From contig NZ_FODT01000004.1 in NCBI RefSeq assembly GCF_900110435.1, positions 1-64,000 of the forward strand: a stretch of DNA of 64,000 bases. The letters are read 5' to 3'. Position 1 is the stretch's first letter, and each line of letters opens with the position of its first letter. This document shows, piece by piece, positions 14,839 to 24,238 of this stretch. The notes under the pieces are model-generated. The model did no database searches. It was not told the DNA's origin and saw only the letters and a list, made by a program, of their open reading frames with translations. Made by a program: the position numbers and the translations under genes. The stretch comes from Rhodopseudomonas pseudopalustris. Lineage in GTDB: Bacteria > Pseudomonadota > Alphaproteobacteria > Rhizobiales > Xanthobacteraceae.

Positions 14839-16062
14839 TCAGGCGGCGGATTCGTTGATCGCCTTGTGGAGGTTCTGCGCGACCTTGTCGAGGAAGCCCT
14901 CGGTCGACAGCCAGCGCTGGTCGGCGCCGACCAGCAGCGCGAGGTCCTTGGTCATTGCGCCGGCTTCGACGGTCTCGACGCAAACCCTCTCCAGCGTGTC
15001 GGCGAAGCGGGCAAGCTCCTCGTTGCTGTCGAGCTTGGCGCGATGCGCGAGGCCGCGGGTCCAGGCGAAGATCGAGGCGATCGAATTGGTCGAGGTCGCC
15101 TTGCCCTTCTGGTGTTCGCGATAGTGCCGGGTGACGGTGCCGTGGGCGGCTTCGGCCTCGACGGTCTTGCCGTCGGGCGTCATCAGCACCGAGGTCATCA
15201 GGCCGAGCGAGCCGTAGCCCTGCGCCACGGTGTCGGACTGCACGTCGCCGTCGTAGTTCTTGCAGGCCCAGACGTAGCCGCCCGACCATTTCAGCGCCGA
15301 GGCGACCATGTCGTCGATCAGGCGGTGCTCGTAGGTCAGGCCCTTGGAATCGTATTCGGCCTTGAACTCGGCGTCGAAGATCTCCTGGAAGATGTCCTTG
15401 AAGCGCCCATCATAGACTTTCATGATGGTGTTCTTGGTCGACAGATAGACCGGGTAGTTGCGGATCAGGCCGTAGTTCAGCGAGGCGCGGGCGAAATCCT
15501 TGATCGATTCGTCGAGGTTGTACATCGACATCGCGACGCCGGCGCCGGGCGCCTTGAACACTTCGCGCTCGATCACGGAGCCGTCCTCGCCGACGAACTT
15601 CATCGTCAGCGTGCCGGGGCCGGGGAACTTGATGTCGGTCGCGCGATACTGGTCGCCATAGGCGTGGCGGCCGATCACGATCGGCTTGGTCCAGCCCGGC
15701 ACCAGCCGCGGCACGTTCTTGCAGATGATCGGCTCACGGAAGATCACGCCGCCGAGGATGTTGCGGATCGTGCCGTTCGGCGACTTCCACATGCTCTTCA
15801 GGCCGAATTCCTTCACCCGCGCTTCGTCCGGGGTGATGGTGGCGCATTTGACGCCGACGCCGACCTGCTTGATCGCATTTGCCGCGTCGATGGTGACCTG
15901 ATCGTCGGTCTTGTCGCGGTGCTCCATGCCCAGATCGAAATACATCAGCTCGACATCAAGGAACGGCGTGATCAGCTTGTCCTTGATCATCTGCCAGATG
16001 ATCCGGGTCATCTCGTCGCCGTCGAGTTCCACGACGGGGTTGGTCACCTTGATTTTCGCCAT
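14839..16062 (-). CDS. icd: NADP-dependent isocitrate dehydrogenase
   Basis: This TCA-cycle enzyme converts isocitrate to 2-oxoglutarate and CO2 with NADP+. The product is 407 residues from the ATG at 16062 ([20 protein letters not shown]), matching the eukaryote-like homodimeric NADP-IDH of alphaproteobacteria. Family motifs include '[18 protein letters not shown]' and '[10 protein letters not shown]'-type segments, with '[19 protein letters not shown]' around the metal-binding aspartates. In-frame sequence further upstream (to 16275) has no ribosome-binding site and is not protein-like. A terminator follows the gene. Confidence 0.96.
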   Translation of the reverse strand: MAKIKVTNPVVELDGDEMTRIIWQMIKDKLITPFLDVELMYFDLGMEHRDKTDDQVTIDAANAIKQVGVGVKCATITPDEARVKEFGLKSMWKSPNGTIRNILGGVIFREPIICKNVPRLVPGWTKPIVIGRHAYGDQYRATDIKFPGPGTLTMKFVGEDGSVIEREVFKAPGAGVAMSMYNLDESIKDFARASLNYGLIRNYPVYLSTKNTIMKVYDGRFKDIFQEIFDAEFKAEYDSKGLTYEHRLIDDMVASALKWSGGYVWACKNYDGDVQSDTVAQGYGSLGLMTSVLMTPDGKTVEAEAAHGTVTRHYREHQKGKATSTNSIASIFAWTRGLAHRAKLDSNEELARFADTLERVCVETVEAGAMTKDLALLVGADQRWLSTEGFLDKVAQNLHKAINESAA

Positions 16063-16483
16063 GCGGGATCGGGCCTTCTTTGAGACAGCGCTTCGTTCTG
16101 GGCGGGATTGGGCGTGAGCCGCGCCCGCTATAGCATTGCCCGCCGCGCGCTGGAAAGGCGAATAGGCAAGCAAAGCGTGCGATCTGGCAGGCGTTCCAGG
16201 CGGTGCGGAGAGCCCCGCACCGGGTATTGCGACGCCTCCGACGGTGATGCGCGTCCTCCGGCGTCGGGCGAGCACCGCGTTCAGGTTCTTAACGAATCGT
16301 CAAAGCTGACAGTAAACATATTATTTCGCTTGAGAAATCGCGCCAGACTTGGCACCTGCTTGGCAGCCCGAAGGCGGCGGAACGGGCCGTTGCGGCCGCC
16401 CCGTTGAAGCTCCGCTAAAATCTCAACACGCCCGCGCTGCGCCCCTCGGTCGAACCCGAGGGGAGTCTCGGAAAGCTGATCTG
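16063..16483. other. Intergenic region between icd and the TrmJ-type gene
   Basis: About 420 bases separate two diverging genes. The AT-richer part around 16290-16345 (for example AACGAATCG and AAACATATTATTTCGC) is where promoters are most likely. I could not identify specific operators or RNA elements. Confidence 0.4.
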
Positions 16484-17677
16484 ATGGCCGGTTCCGGCAC
16501 CGACAAATCCAAGCCCGCCGCGGACCTCGCCGGGCCTGTTGTTATTCTGGTTGAGCCGCAGCTCGGTGAGAACATCGGGATGTGCGCCCGTGCGATGGGT
16601 AATTTCGGCCTGAAACGTCTGCGGCTGGTGAAGCCGCGCGACGGCTGGCCGAACATCGCGGCGCAGCGCGCCGCCGCTGGCGCCGACGATATTCTCGAAC
16701 AAGCCGAACTGTTCGACACCGTACGAGAGGCGGTGGCCGACTGCACGCTGCTGTTCGCCACCACCGCGCGCGCCCACGATCAGGCCAAGCCGGTGCGCGG
16801 GCCGGAGGCGGCGGCGCAGGAGATCGTGACCGCGACCGCGGGCGGCGCGACCGCCGGCATCCTGTTCGGCCGCGAGCGCTACGGCCTTCAGAACGAGGAA
16901 GTTGCGCTCGCCAACCGCATCGTCACCTTTCCGGTCAATCCCGCCTTCGCCTCGCTCAACCTGGCGCAAGCCGTGCTGCTGATGGGCTACGAGTGGTTCA
17001 AGCACGCGACCCAAGGCGCGCTGCCGTTCGCGATGCCGGAGCGCTCCGAGCCGGCGTCGCAGCACCAGATGACCGCGTTCTTCGACAACCTCGTCGCCGA
17101 GCTCGACCGCGTCGAGTTCCTCCGCCCGCCGGAGAAGCGCGACACCATGCTGGTGAACCTGCGCAACATCTTTACCCGGATGGAGCCGACCAAGCAGGAC
17201 ATGCACACGCTGCACGGCGCGGTGATGGCGATCGCCGAAGGCCGCAAGGGCCCGGCCAAGGGCGGCGTGCTCGACGGCGAGCAGGCGACGCGGCTGCGGG
17301 CGCTGCTTGCCGAGCGGACCGCGAGCGGCGCCGATCACGACGGCGGCTCGATGCGCGGCCTGGCGCGGCTGTTGCGGCGTAACCCCACCGACGCCGAGCG
17401 GCTGCTGTGGGAAAAGCTCCGCACCGACCGCCGCTTCGCCGGCAACTTCAAACGCCAGACCCCGGTGGGTCGCCACATTCCGGACTTCGTTTCGTTCGCC
17501 CGCAAGATCGCGATCGAACTCGTCAACGAAGGCGAGACCGACGCGATCTCGCAGGACCGCGCCGCGCGAAAAGCGTGGCTGGAGGCGCGGGACTATCAGG
17601 TGGTGTGGGTCGAGGCGGTGGCGATCGAGCAGCAACTCGACGCGGTGCTGGGGCGGCTGGAGACGGCTATGCAGTAG
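16484..17677 (+). CDS. TrmJ-type tRNA 2'-O-methyltransferase fused to a DUF559 domain
   Basis: Residues ~18-250 form a SPOUT methyltransferase of the TrmJ type, which methylates the ribose at position 32 of tRNA. Key motifs are EPQLGENIGMCARAMGNFG (N30 region), 'LFGRERYGLQNEE' (residues 127-139) and 'SLNLAQAVLLMGYEW'. Residues ~290-395 resemble a DUF559 (Vsr-like, PD-(D/E)xK nuclease fold) domain: 'RLLRRNPTDAERLLWEKL', 'NFKRQTPVGRHIPDFV', 'WLEARDYQVV'. The usual ELDG-type catalytic strand reads IELVNEGE, so nuclease activity is doubtful. The ATG at 16484 fits the family N-terminus; total length is 397 against roughly 250 for TrmJ alone. The TAG stop is shared with a family A repeat. Confidence 0.88.
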   Translation: MAGSGTDKSKPAADLAGPVVILVEPQLGENIGMCARAMGNFGLKRLRLVKPRDGWPNIAAQRAAAGADDILEQAELFDTVREAVADCTLLFATTARAHDQAKPVRGPEAAAQEIVTATAGGATAGILFGRERYGLQNEEVALANRIVTFPVNPAFASLNLAQAVLLMGYEWFKHATQGALPFAMPERSEPASQHQMTAFFDNLVAELDRVEFLRPPEKRDTMLVNLRNIFTRMEPTKQDMHTLHGAVMAIAEGRKGPAKGGVLDGEQATRLRALLAERTASGADHDGGSMRGLARLLRRNPTDAERLLWEKLRTDRRFAGNFKRQTPVGRHIPDFVSFARKIAIELVNEGETDAISQDRAARKAWLEARDYQVVWVEAVAIEQQLDAVLGRLETAMQ

Positions 17678-17760
17678 AGCTTTTCCGGTTCCGATTGAAT
17701 CAGAACCGAAGCTCTCACTTGATGCTCTGACGCGCTTATTGACGCGAACCAGTATCCACA
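17676..17760 (-). repeat. Dispersed palindromic repeat, family A, copy 3
   Basis: An inverted copy of the element at 2539-2640: AGAGCTTTTCCGGTTCCGAT, a hairpin, then CTGACGCGCTTATTGACGCG and a degenerate end. Its first bases are the last two of the TrmJ-type gene's TAG stop. It ends right at the stop of the convergent chemoreceptor gene. Confidence 0.75.
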
Positions 17761-19440
17761 TCAGGCGGCGCGGACCATCTCCGAGAACTTCTCCACTTCA
17801 ATCTTGAGGTGCTTGCTTTCCGACAGCAGCGAACTCGACAGCTTGTGAACATGAACGGACGCTTGGTCGGTCTCTGCGGCGCCATGACCGATCTTCTCCA
17901 TGCTGGTCGAGACCTGCATCGCACCGTCGGCCGCATGCTGGACGCTGCGGGCGATCCCCGCGGTGGCTTCTCCCTGCTGTTCGACAGCGGCTGCGATCGA
18001 CTCCGAGATGCCACAGATCTCGGTAATCGTGCCGCCGATGGTCTGGATCGCCACCACCGACTGCGCGGTCGCAGTCTGCATCTGGGCGATCTGCTCGCTG
18101 ATCTCTTCGGTCGCCTTTGCGGTCTGCGCCGCCAGCGCCTTCACTTCGGAAGCCACCACCGCAAAGCCGCGGCCGGCCTCGCCGGCGCGTGCCGCCTCGA
18201 TGGTCGCGTTGAGCGCCAACAGATTGGTCTGCGCCGCCACGGCATTGATCAGTTTGATCACCTCACCGATCCGATCCGCCGCATGCGACAGTTCCGCAAT
18301 CCGCCCATTGGTCTCCTCCGCCTGCCGGACAGCCGCCTGGGAGATCTCCTGGGATTGCTGAGCTTGCTGGGCGATCTCGAGCACGGATGTCGCGATCTGT
18401 TTGCAGGCCGACGCGGCGCTCTGGGCGTTTGAGGACGATTCCTGTGACACCGTCGTCGCCGACTGCGCCAAATGGTCGGTGGTCTCGGCCGCGCCGTTGA
18501 GGCGGCCAGCCGCATGCTCCAGCTCGGACGACGCCGTGGTCACGGCGTCGACGATCCGGCCGATCGCGGTATCGAACTCGTTGGCAATCTGCTGCATCGC
18601 CGCCTTGCGCTCGGTTTCGGCCAGCACCTTCTGATCCCGCTCGGTCTCGAGGGAATCGACATTGAGAGCGTTGTCGCGGAACACCTGCAGCGCCCGCGCC
18701 ATCGCACCGACCTCGTCGCGTCGATCGACGCCAGGAACCTCGATATTGCGGTCGCCGTGCGCGAGCCGCGACATCACGTCGGTCATCCCGACGATCGGGC
18801 GGATCACGCCACGGATGACGCCGGCAAGACCCGCGAAGAACACCAGCAGGACAACGCCGGAAATGCCCCACACCAGCCAGGTCAGGATCGTCGCGCGCTC
18901 AGCGGTCGAGGCTTCGACCGAGGTGTTCAGATCGGTGGCGCGCTTGACGATATCATCGATGATCTCGCGATGCGCCGCATAGGCTTGAAACAACTGCTTG
19001 TAGGCCGCTGATTTCGCCGCCTCGTCGCCTTGTTCGATGGCGGGCAGGAGCTGGCGTTCCAGCACATTCCAGAACTTGCTCACTTCGCGGTCGGAATCCA
19101 CCACCAGCTCTTTCTTGAGTGGCTCTTCCAGCGCCGACTTCTGCCAGAACTCGTGGCGTTCGTTGTAGTCCGCCTTCAGCTTGACGATGCGGTCGCGATG
19201 CGTGAACAACTCGGACGGCTCCCGCAACGCCATCAGCGCCTCGAGATGGGCTTCGATGACATATTCCGGGGGAGGAAGAATATCCGCGACCAGGTCGTTC
19301 TGCAGCTTGAGCTGGGCGTAGAGCGGGCCGCCGATCTTCAATTGCGAAAGGCCATAGACGCTCGACGCAATCACCGCAACCAGACCTGCGAAAACTACCA
19401 GGCCGAAAATCAGAATGACCCGAGACAATTTCGGACGCAT
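17761..19440 (-). CDS. Methyl-accepting chemotaxis protein
   Basis: This is an inner-membrane chemoreceptor that signals through CheA and CheW to the flagellar motor. The 559 residues comprise a membrane helix (about 8-30), a periplasmic ligand-binding region (about 31-185, containing '[17 protein letters not shown]'), a second helix (186-210), a HAMP linker (about 211-265) and a cytoplasmic signalling domain. The conserved hairpin tip contains '[20 protein letters not shown]' and '[20 protein letters not shown]'. The ligand is unknown. No other chemotaxis genes are nearby. Confidence 0.95.
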   Translation of the reverse strand: MRPKLSRVILIFGLVVFAGLVAVIASSVYGLSQLKIGGPLYAQLKLQNDLVADILPPPEYVIEAHLEALMALREPSELFTHRDRIVKLKADYNERHEFWQKSALEEPLKKELVVDSDREVSKFWNVLERQLLPAIEQGDEAAKSAAYKQLFQAYAAHREIIDDIVKRATDLNTSVEASTAERATILTWLVWGISGVVLLVFFAGLAGVIRGVIRPIVGMTDVMSRLAHGDRNIEVPGVDRRDEVGAMARALQVFRDNALNVDSLETERDQKVLAETERKAAMQQIANEFDTAIGRIVDAVTTASSELEHAAGRLNGAAETTDHLAQSATTVSQESSSNAQSAASACKQIATSVLEIAQQAQQSQEISQAAVRQAEETNGRIAELSHAADRIGEVIKLINAVAAQTNLLALNATIEAARAGEAGRGFAVVASEVKALAAQTAKATEEISEQIAQMQTATAQSVVAIQTIGGTITEICGISESIAAAVEQQGEATAGIARSVQHAADGAMQVSTSMEKIGHGAAETDQASVHVHKLSSSLLSESKHLKIEVEKFSEMVRAA

Positions 19441-19757
19441 AGTTACCTCACGAGCTTGATAGTCATCAGCTAATCAGCTCGCGCTAATATTCCGTGAACC
19501 GGGATTGCGCAGTTTGCCGAGAAGCGCGTGGGCGCGTGATCGCGAGCCGTTTGCGCCGCAGACCAGGATGCGCTGTGGAGATTTCGTTTTGCTCATCGGC
19601 CTTAAGGGCGCGGGCAGCGGGCTGTGGGCTGCGGGATTTCGCCGCTGCTACGTAACCGGGTAGCGAACGCGTGCTGCTTCCGGTTGACTCACGACACGTC
19701 ACGCGATTGATTGATTGCAAGCGGCAACCGCCGCGCGAAAAACAATCGGGAGGGGAC
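19441..19757. other. Intergenic region upstream of the chemoreceptor and DUF2147 genes
   Basis: About 320 bases lie between two divergent genes. Open frames in it on both strands lack protein character. I see no repeat or clear operator; it presumably holds both promoters. Confidence 0.4.
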
Positions 19758-20174
19758 ATGCGAAGCAAGTGGGCGTTTCGTTGCGCGAGCGTTGGTTTGG
19801 TGGCTGTTTTTGGTCTGTTTGCGGCCATCGTGACGGCGGTGACGACCACCCCGGCCCATGCCGAGGAGGTCACCGGGGTGTGGTTGCGGGATTCCGGCGC
19901 CTCCAAGGTGAAGTTCTCGCCCTGCGGCGGCGCGCTGTGCGGCACCATCGTCTGGCTGAAGCCCGGCACCGACACGCCCGCCAAGGTCGGACAGCGAGTG
20001 TTTTCCGACATGAAGCCCGCCGGCCCGAACACCTGGAACGGCAGCGCCTTCAATCCCGAAGACGGCAAGACCTATACCGGCAAGATGAGTCTGGCCGGCG
20101 GCACCCTCACCACCCAGGGCTGCGCGATGGGCGGCATGATCTGCAAATCCTCGAACTGGACACGCGCCAACTGA
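19758..20174 (+). CDS. DUF2147 family secreted protein
   Basis: The 138-residue protein starts at 19758 behind GGGAGGGGAC. Residues 1-35 are a signal peptide with a long hydrophobic core and an AHAEE cleavage region. The mature part has the DUF2147 signature: 'GVWLRDSGASKVKFSPCGGALCGTIVWLK' in overlapping pieces, then a beta-rich domain with paired cysteines (C64/C69 region and CAMGGMICK). Family members are periplasmic beta-sandwich proteins of unknown biochemical role. The context gives no further clue. Confidence 0.85.
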   Translation: MRSKWAFRCASVGLVAVFGLFAAIVTAVTTTPAHAEEVTGVWLRDSGASKVKFSPCGGALCGTIVWLKPGTDTPAKVGQRVFSDMKPAGPNTWNGSAFNPEDGKTYTGKMSLAGGTLTTQGCAMGGMICKSSNWTRAN

Positions 20175-20437
20175 GTGTCGTCGAGCGGAGTGGACAGCGG
20201 TTGGCGATCAGCAAGCGCGTCGTCTTATGACGCTGGCGACTCGATTCTGATTCCATCAGTTCGTGGGGCGGCGTGGTCGCACGCGAGAGCGATGCGCAAT
20301 ACGCCGCCGCTGACCGCGCCGCAGAGGCATGGATGACGCTTCGCTGATCCGCCCTGCGGGCTGCGGCTGGCCGAGCATTGCCCGAACCAGCGAAACCATT
20401 ATAGCTGACGACGCTTCCCGTCGAATGGAGTTCCAGA

Positions 20438-20920
20438 TTGAGTGTTGCCTTCACCAAGGAAGAGAGCGCCGAAACCGCGTCGGAGACGATGCTGCCGGAT
20501 CGGCCGATCTCGCCGCATCCGAACCTCGTCACCGCAGCCGGAATGAAGGCGCTGGAAGCGCAGTTGCAGGCCGCGCGCGGCGCCTGCGAGGCGGCGAAGG
20601 CGATCGAGGATGTCAACGAACGCCGCCGGCAGGAAGCGATTCCCTCACGCGATGCGCGCTACTTCGCGACGCGCGTGCGGACCGCGCAACTGATCGCCGA
20701 TCCGACAACGGCCGATGTCGTCGCGTTCGGCTCGACCGTGACCTTCAAGCGTGCCGATGGCCGGGTGCAGACCTATCGGATCGTCGGCGAAGACGAAGCG
20801 GACCCGAAGGTTGGGTCGATTTCGTTCGTATCCCCGGTCGCGCGGCTGCTGATGGGCAAGGCCGTCGGTGATGTCGCGGGGGCAGGGGAGCAGGAACTCG
20901 AGATCATCGCGATCGCGTGA
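20438..20920 (+). CDS. GreA/GreB-family elongation factor-like protein
   Basis: The 160-residue product begins at a TTG codon, chosen because TGGAG lies 7 bases upstream and no ATG fits. Residues ~30-85 form a charged helical segment like the Gre coiled coil. Residues ~90-158 are the globular Gre C-terminal domain: 'VAFGSTVTFKRADGRVQTYR', then VGEDEADPKVGSISFVSP and 'GKAVGDVAG'. Gre factors rescue backtracked RNA polymerase by inserting acidic coiled-coil tip residues in the secondary channel. This is probably a paralogue rather than the housekeeping GreA, and the tip acidic pair should be examined before assuming cleavage activity. Confidence 0.85.
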   Translation: MSVAFTKEESAETASETMLPDRPISPHPNLVTAAGMKALEAQLQAARGACEAAKAIEDVNERRRQEAIPSRDARYFATRVRTAQLIADPTTADVVAFGSTVTFKRADGRVQTYRIVGEDEADPKVGSISFVSPVARLLMGKAVGDVAGAGEQELEIIAIA

Positions 20921-21140
20921 CGCGACGATGCGCCCAGTGAGGACTCTTGCCTGGGCGTGGGATAGTAACGCATGGCGCGTAGCCCGGATCAGCAACGCGA
21001 CCTTGTTGTTGCGGCGTTCACCGCTTGTCGTTTGATCGATCCGCGACTTGCTCATTCGGCAGGTCTGGGGCGGGATCACGCCGCCGTCTCGACGACGCGC
21101 CCCTCCACGATGAGACCCCCGCGGATGCGCCGGACGACCA

Positions 21141-21815
21141 TCACACCACATCGTCCTCGTTCTTGTCTCCCGGTTTCTCGTGCAACACCGCGTTCAGCAG
21201 CGAGCTGTGAACGTGGATTTTCCCATTGTAGCTGATGAAACCGAGCCTTCTGAACTTGTTCATGAAATAGCTGACCCGCGAGCGCGTCGTGCCGATCATT
21301 TCCGCGAGGGTTGCCTGGCTGATCTCGACGCTGATCGGCTGCGGATGCCCGGGCTTGCCGAAGTTCGCCAACAGCAACAGCGTGCGCGCGAGACGGCGCT
21401 CGCTCGAATTGAAAAGCTGATCGATCAGGTCTTCCTCGATGCGCCGACTGCGCGCAAGAACATGCCTCAAGAACATTTCGGCGAGCTTCGGCTCTCGTTC
21501 GAGCGCGGCAAGCATCGCGGTCTTCGTGATCGATGTCAGAACAGTGTCCGTCATGGCGGACGCCGTCGCGGTGCGCACGAAATGGCCGCTGAGACAGGCC
21601 TCTCCGAGAAAATGTCCGGCTTCGATGATGGCGATCACCGCCTCTTTGCCTTGCTCCGAAACGACGTTGAGCTTCACCGCGCCCGACTGAATATAGAAAA
21701 CTGAACTTGCCTCGTCTCCCTGCACGAAAATGTTGTCATTCTTCTCGAATTTCGAGATCGATCGTCCTTCGCCGACCTTCTCGAGAAACGCGATCGCATC
21801 GAATGGTTTCGTCAT
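21141..21815 (-). CDS. Crp/Fnr-family transcriptional regulator
   Basis: The product is 224 residues from the ATG at 21815 (MTKPFDAIAFLEKVG). An N-terminal cyclic-nucleotide-binding-like beta barrel (about residues 10-125) contains 'FVQGDEASSVFYIQSGAVKL'. A C-terminal winged helix (about 150-215) holds the recognition region 'QATLAEMIGTTRSRVSYFMN'. The N-terminal cysteine cluster of FNR is absent, so it is not an iron-sulfur oxygen sensor. The ligand is unknown. The gene has a long (about 490-base) upstream region. Earlier in-frame starts up to 22043 are possible but lack support. Confidence 0.9.
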   Translation of the reverse strand: MTKPFDAIAFLEKVGEGRSISKFEKNDNIFVQGDEASSVFYIQSGAVKLNVVSEQGKEAVIAIIEAGHFLGEACLSGHFVRTATASAMTDTVLTSITKTAMLAALEREPKLAEMFLRHVLARSRRIEEDLIDQLFNSSERRLARTLLLLANFGKPGHPQPISVEISQATLAEMIGTTRSRVSYFMNKFRRLGFISYNGKIHVHSSLLNAVLHEKPGDKNEDDVV

Positions 21816-22309
21816 ATTGCCCGTCTCGTATATTGCTGTCGTCTTTGCCGGGACCATCCAGAAAAATATCAGTTGGCAAAGGTCAAATTTGACCAACGAG
21901 CCCCAATCTTTGGCGGCACGCTCACTGCGAATTCCGGCCCGCTGCGTCGGCTGACATGTCCAACAGTTTGATGATCGGTAGGTTGCAGTCCTGCAGACTG
22001 CTTGCCGACCGGAAAGCTGATGCAATGGCAAGAGTTCGGACATTCATATGTCCGAGACTAACTGCCAGCGATCACTCGTTTGAACGTCCGTTTTGAATGT
22101 CTCCACGACTTGAATCGTCGGCGGCTTTTTCCAGCAGCCCGATTTCGGCCTCAGGGACATTATACAAATGAGCCACTCAGTTTTGCCATTGTTTCGTTGT
22201 CGAATTCGGCCGGTGGGCTTCGTCGATGACGACCTTTCCGATCGGCCTCGGCCGAGTTGCTACGGGCGTTTCGGAGGCAGGATATTCCGGTAATTTCGGG
22301 GGGCAACCA
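21816..22309. other. Long intergenic region, AT-richer
   Basis: About 490 bases lie between the Crp-family gene and a small plus-strand frame. A short palindromic stretch, GCAGTCCTGCAGACTGC near 21988-22004, is visible; it could be an operator but nothing identifies a regulator. No credible gene was found. The base composition is lower in GC than the flanking genes. Confidence 0.4.
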
Positions 22310-22498
22310 ATGATCGCGAGCTCGACATACCTTCAAGCGGTCGCAGAGCGTTGCCGTTCGCTTGCCGCCAGTACGCCATCGGCTGCGGCTCGGAGATTGA
22401 TTTCGCTCGCCGACAAGCTTGAATCGATGCAGCACGAACAGAACACAACGGGCGGACAGTCCAAACAGTCTGGCGCGCCGCCGTTTTTCCCCCAGTGA
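22310..22498 (+). CDS. Small hypothetical protein
   Basis: The 62-residue frame starts MIASSTYLQAVAERC behind a G-rich ribosome-binding site (GGGGGGC). It has a helical, alanine- and arginine-rich body (AAARRLISLADKLES) and a polar tail. An upstream start at 22226 would add 28 residues of low-complexity sequence. I do not recognise a family. It may be real because of the clean start and helical pattern, but it could be a chance frame. Confidence 0.4.
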   Translation: MIASSTYLQAVAERCRSLAASTPSAAARRLISLADKLESMQHEQNTTGGQSKQSGAPPFFPQ

Positions 22499-22748
22499 AA
22501 GCTGCGCGCGCGGGAAGCGGTCCCCGGAGGCCTGCCCGTCGAGCGACCCGTGCGTCGCCGCCGGACCCAAGCGCGACATCCGACCGTGAAATGGAATATG
22601 CAACGTTAGGCTGAGCGACGGTTTTCCACCCGGCCACTTCATCGGAGCGAACCGCCAACCTGTTACTTCGGCAGTGCGTGCTTCGCACGTGATCCACCTC
22701 GCCGCGATTCCCGTGCTAGTCTCCCGGGAAAATCCAGGGAGAACGCCG

Positions 22749-23579
22749 ATGCCCATCCCCACCGCCGCCAAGCGCGCTGCGTTTCGCAAATTGCACGAGA
22801 GCGGCTGTTTCGTGCTGCCCAACCCCTGGGATGTCGGTAGCGCGCGGCTATTGCAGCATCTCGGGTTTCAGGCGCTGGCGTCGACCAGCTCCGGCTATGC
22901 GTGGTCGACCGGGCGGGCCGACAATCAGGTCGCCTGCGACGACGTGCTCGCGCATCTGACGATGCTCAGCGCGGCGGTCGATCTGCCGATCAATGCCGAT
23001 TTCGAAGCCGGCTTCGCCGACGATCCGCAGGGCGTCGCCGCCAATGTCACCCGTGCGGTCGCGACCGGGATTGCCGGGCTGTCGATCGAGAATTCGACCG
23101 GCGATGCGCAGCGGCCGCTGTACGACGACGCGCTCGGCGTCGAGCGGATCAGAGCGGCGCGGGCCGCGATCGATGCGACCGGCGAGGATGTGATGCTGGT
23201 CGCGCGCTGCGAAGGCTTTCTGTGGGGCGAGCGCGATCTTGTGAAGACCGCGGCGCGGCTCGCAGCCTTTGCCGAGGCCGGCGCCGATTGCCTGTATGCG
23301 CCGGGCGTGGCCACCGAGGCCGAAATCACCACCCTCGTGAAGGCGGTGACGCCGAAGCCGCTCAACGTGCTGGTCGTGCAGCCGGGCATGACGGTCGCGG
23401 CTCTCGCCGATCTCGGCGTGCGGAGGATCAGCGTCGGCGGCGCGCTGGCGCGCTCGGCCTGGGCGGGGTTCCTCGAGGCCGCGCGCGAAATCGCGCAGGG
23501 AGGCACCTTCACCGCGTTTGCGAAGGCGGCGAAGGGCGGGGAACTCAACAAGCTGTTCGGCGCGGGGCCTGGGGCCTGA
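22749..23579 (+). CDS. Isocitrate lyase/PEP mutase-family enzyme
   Basis: The 276-residue protein has the PEP mutase/isocitrate lyase barrel: 'LPNPWDVGSARLLQHLGF' at the start, the metal-binding segment 'INADFEAGF', then 'GLSIENSTG' and MLVARCEGF. The KKCGH catalytic loop of true isocitrate lyases is not present, so it belongs to the broad carbon-carbon or carbon-phosphorus lyase group (oxaloacetate decarboxylase or phosphonomutase-like). The substrate is unknown. The ATG at 22749 is chosen for the family N-terminus. It converges with the ATPase zeta subunit gene across a shared terminator. Confidence 0.88.
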   Translation: MPIPTAAKRAAFRKLHESGCFVLPNPWDVGSARLLQHLGFQALASTSSGYAWSTGRADNQVACDDVLAHLTMLSAAVDLPINADFEAGFADDPQGVAANVTRAVATGIAGLSIENSTGDAQRPLYDDALGVERIRAARAAIDATGEDVMLVARCEGFLWGERDLVKTAARLAAFAEAGADCLYAPGVATEAEITTLVKAVTPKPLNVLVVQPGMTVAALADLGVRRISVGGALARSAWAGFLEAAREIAQGGTFTAFAKAAKGGELNKLFGAGPGA

Positions 23580-23582
23580 ACG

Positions 23583-23615
23583 AAAAATGCCCGAGGCGCA
23601 TGACCCCGGGCATTT
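23583..23615 (-). terminator. Terminator between converging genes
   Basis: A 9-base stem (AAATGCCCG at 23585-23593, CGGGCATTT at 23607-23615) with a loop. On the minus strand the stem runs into TTTTT, suitable for ending the zeta-subunit transcript. It may also serve the PEP-mutase-like gene from the other side. Confidence 0.75.
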
Positions 23616-23640
23616 GAGACGAATGGACGAGAGAAGGGGC

Positions 23641-23964
23641 CTACTTGCCGGCCTTCACCTCGATCACCGCCTGGGCGAAGAACTCGCCCATCTTGGCGCG
23701 AATCTCCGCTTCGGTCATCGCGATGCCCTTGTCGGCGAGGTCCTTGGAGACCTTGCGGACCACGTCGGCGTCGCCGGCTTCCTCCAGGTCGGCGATCACG
23801 ACCTCTTTGGAGTAAGCGGCGGCGGCGTCGCCAGAAATGCCGAGTTTCTCGGCGACCCAGAGGCCGAGCAGCTTGTCGCGGCGCGCTTCGGCCTTGAACT
23901 TCTGCTCCTCGTCGAGCGCGAACTTCCTCTCGAAGCCTTCCTCGCGCTTGTCGAACGTGGTCAT
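23641..23964 (-). CDS. F1F0-ATPase inhibitor zeta subunit (DUF1476)
   Basis: The 107-residue protein begins MTTFDKREEGFERKFALDEE and matches the DUF1476 family along its whole length. In alphaproteobacteria this family is the zeta subunit, whose N-terminal inhibitory helix blocks rotation of F1-ATPase in the hydrolysis direction. The protein is highly charged, all-helical and has no signal peptide, as expected for a cytoplasmic regulator. It is not next to atp genes, which is usual. The assignment follows established work on Paracoccus; activity in this organism is inferred. Confidence 0.88.
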   Translation of the reverse strand: MTTFDKREEGFERKFALDEEQKFKAEARRDKLLGLWVAEKLGISGDAAAAYSKEVVIADLEEAGDADVVRKVSKDLADKGIAMTEAEIRAKMGEFFAQAVIEVKAGK

Positions 23965-24238
23965 GTCAATTGTTCCGATCTCTCTGCCGGGGCGAAAGGG
24001 CCGCCGGTTTGCGGTGGGCGGGTTGCATGCCTAGATATCCAGAGCGCACCGTTAAGACAACTGCCAACAACAGCGCATCCGAAGGGTAAAACTTAGGGCG
24101 GAACCAGCCGGATCGATTGTGCTGGGGGACCCAATCAGCTAGGTTGCAGCAAGGCTAGGTTCTTGTTCTGTTTCCTGTCCCGGGCCTTAACGGCAGCTCC
24201 GCCGTTGGTCGAAACCGTCAGACGGAGCCACCCCATCC

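Noticed and set aside
20174-20262. Possible fifth family A repeat after the DUF2147 gene
   Set aside because: Only fragments (CGAGCGGAGTGG, GATTCTGATTCCATCAG) match; too decayed to list as a feature.
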